In this document: positions 5,845 to 6,884 of the stretch, in pieces
Layout: each line of letters begins with the position of its first letter
Position numbering within the stretch: the first letter of the stretch is position 1
DNA from: Spirochaetales bacterium
Lineage (GTDB): Bacteria; Spirochaetota; Spirochaetia; JAGLYY01
NCBI GenBank assembly: GCA_023131935.1
Contig: JAGLYY010000318.1
Location: 1 to 6,884 of the forward strand
Direction of reading: 5' to 3'
Length of the DNA: 6,884 nt
Notes under the pieces: model-generated
What the model was told of the DNA's origin: nothing
What the model saw: the letters and a program-made list of their open reading frames with translations, nothing else
Database searches by the model: none
Position numbers and translations under genes: made by a program

Positions 5845-6884
5845 ATGAAAATTCTTCTCCTGCTCTTATTTTCCCTGCTTGTTGGATGTTCAGGCGGAGG
5901 GGAGACCCCATTCCAGGGGGAAGTACAAGAAGAGCCGGCTGGTCCCTCAGGATCGATGGTACGCTGGTATGCCCTGCAGGAAGGCCATCTGGTTGAAATC
6001 GGGGAACTTGAGGATGCCAGGGGAAAAACTTTCCGGAGTTGGACGACCCAGGAGAGACCTGTGGAATTTCTCGAAACAGAGGATCATCTTTATCTTGCGG
6101 TAAACGGTTATGGTCTCATCGAATCTCTGTTTACAGAAACAGAACAGCTGTTCTACCGGCCCGATCTGTTTCGGGGCAGGACTATTGGCTCTCTTGCTTT
6201 CCAGGATGGAATTATTCTGATTCATCTTTACCGAAATACCCTGTTCTCAGATGATCAGGTAAGTAGCCCTCCCCTTTCAATTGTATCGTATGTTCCCGGC
6301 TCAGAGGCTATCCACCGACATCCTCTGTTCTTTCAGGAGGAACATCCGGAGTGGGAGGCTGTAGATATCCTTTTTGGAGATGACTGGCATATAGCCTGGA
6401 AAAAAACCGGTCCGGAGAAAAACGATTTCCGTTATTCGATTTATCATCCGGGGGGTTTTGAGGAATCTGAGATTACCATGACAGAGTTTTTAACTGCCAG
6501 GAAACCATTGGAGTTTGAATCCGCCCCGGATTCATTACAGGCACTTGCTGCCTATGTTTTTGATGATACCGATAATACCGCTTTCGAGTTTCAACTCAGC
6601 GCCCCTGACGCGCTTTGCAGTATTTCCTATCTTCATGGCTCCTTTGAGGCGGTAAAACGGGGGGATTCCCTCATCGAGATTGTACCTGTTTTTCAATCAG
6701 AGGCGCATATGTGGCTCATGAAAGGCGAGGGAGAACTTTTTTGGGAAGGAAGCGAAATACATCATGGTCAACTCCCCGCACTCCCTGAAGGCTTCACGTA
6801 CATCAATTTTTGGACTGATAACAACATCCTGATGGCAATATGGGAGGAACGGTCACAGTTTCAGGTTGGGCGTTCAGGTATTGT
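5845..6884 (+). CDS. Putative lipoprotein, 3' truncated by window end
   Basis: The reading frame starts at ATG 5845, four bases after the proS stop, and stays open for 346 codons to the window edge. The first 15 residues are a lipoprotein signal: MKI, a leucine-rich core, then lipobox L-V-G-C with Cys15 as the lipidation site. A flexible Gly/Glu/Pro-rich linker follows to about residue 37. After it comes a series of beta-strand-like stretches (HLYLAVNGYG 81-90, DGIILIHLYRN 121-131, DWHIAWKK 180-187, SLIEIVPVF 275-283, ILMAIWEER 328-336), resembling a beta-propeller or other all-beta fold. I recognise no family. The best ribosome site, AAGG at 5829-5832, is weak and 12 nt away, so translation is probably coupled to proS. 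The lipoprotein and coding calls are solid; the function is unknown. Confidence 0.82.
   Translation, partial: MKILLLLLFSLLVGCSGGGETPFQGEVQEEPAGPSGSMVRWYALQEGHLVEIGELEDARGKTFRSWTTQERPVEFLETEDHLYLAVNGYGLIESLFTETEQLFYRPDLFRGRTIGSLAFQDGIILIHLYRNTLFSDDQVSSPPLSIVSYVPGSEAIHRHPLFFQEEHPEWEAVDILFGDDWHIAWKKTGPEKNDFRYSIYHPGGFEESEITMTEFLTARKPLEFESAPDSLQALAAYVFDDTDNTAFEFQLSAPDALCSISYLHGSFEAVKRGDSLIEIVPVFQSEAHMWLMKGEGELFWEGSEIHHGQLPALPEGFTYINFWTDNNILMAIWEERSQFQVGRSGI

Noticed and set aside
5879..6103. Plus-strand 74-codon frame at the start of the lipoprotein gene
   Set aside because: It lies out of frame inside the lipoprotein gene, whose signal sequence and long open frame are much stronger.

Overview
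The window looks like ordinary chromosome from a spirochaete, probably of the Spirochaeta/Sediminispirochaeta type. Three observations point that way: a bacterial prolyl-tRNA synthetase of the compact archaeal/eukaryotic-like class, a secreted DUF2259-like protein (a family I associate mainly with spirochaetes), and an envelope-rich gene set with a lipoprotein. This placement is an inference from gene content. I see no mobile element, phage, CRISPR array or recognisable defence system.

Layout: (1) Bases 1-1834 hold a tightly packed plus-strand operon: the 3' part of a DUF58 protein, then two multi-spanning membrane proteins of unknown function. The gene junctions overlap by 4 bp and 1 bp. (2) Bases 1835-2004 are intergenic. 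They contain a perfect 8+8 bp inverted repeat and a very good sigma-54 (-24/-12) promoter with exact spacing. (3) Bases 2005-2640 encode a SEC59-type polyprenol/diacylglycerol kinase-like membrane enzyme, driven by that promoter. (4) Bases 2645-3442, minus strand, encode an orphan protein with about eight membrane segments. It converges on the kinase gene with only 4 bp between the stop codons. (5) Bases 3443-3520 form a short divergent promoter region. (6) Bases 3521-4195 encode a secreted DUF2259-like protein. (7) Bases 4196-4412 are intergenic, with a long imperfect hairpin built from short TGTAGGC-like units, a second compact palindromic element, and a good sigma-70 promoter. (8) Bases 4413-5840 encode ProS, followed after 4 bp by a lipoprotein gene that runs off the window end.

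How the genes fit together: most of the window concerns the cell envelope (DUF58 operon, lipid-carrier kinase, membrane proteins, secreted protein, lipoprotein), with proS as the one core housekeeping gene. The most useful result is regulatory. The kinase gene appears to be under sigma-54 control, with a dyad about 125 bp upstream of the predicted start site, where an enhancer-binding protein would be expected to sit. The proS promoter also fixes the proS start at base 4413, because the longer reading frame's TTG at 4359 is the start of the -35 hexamer.
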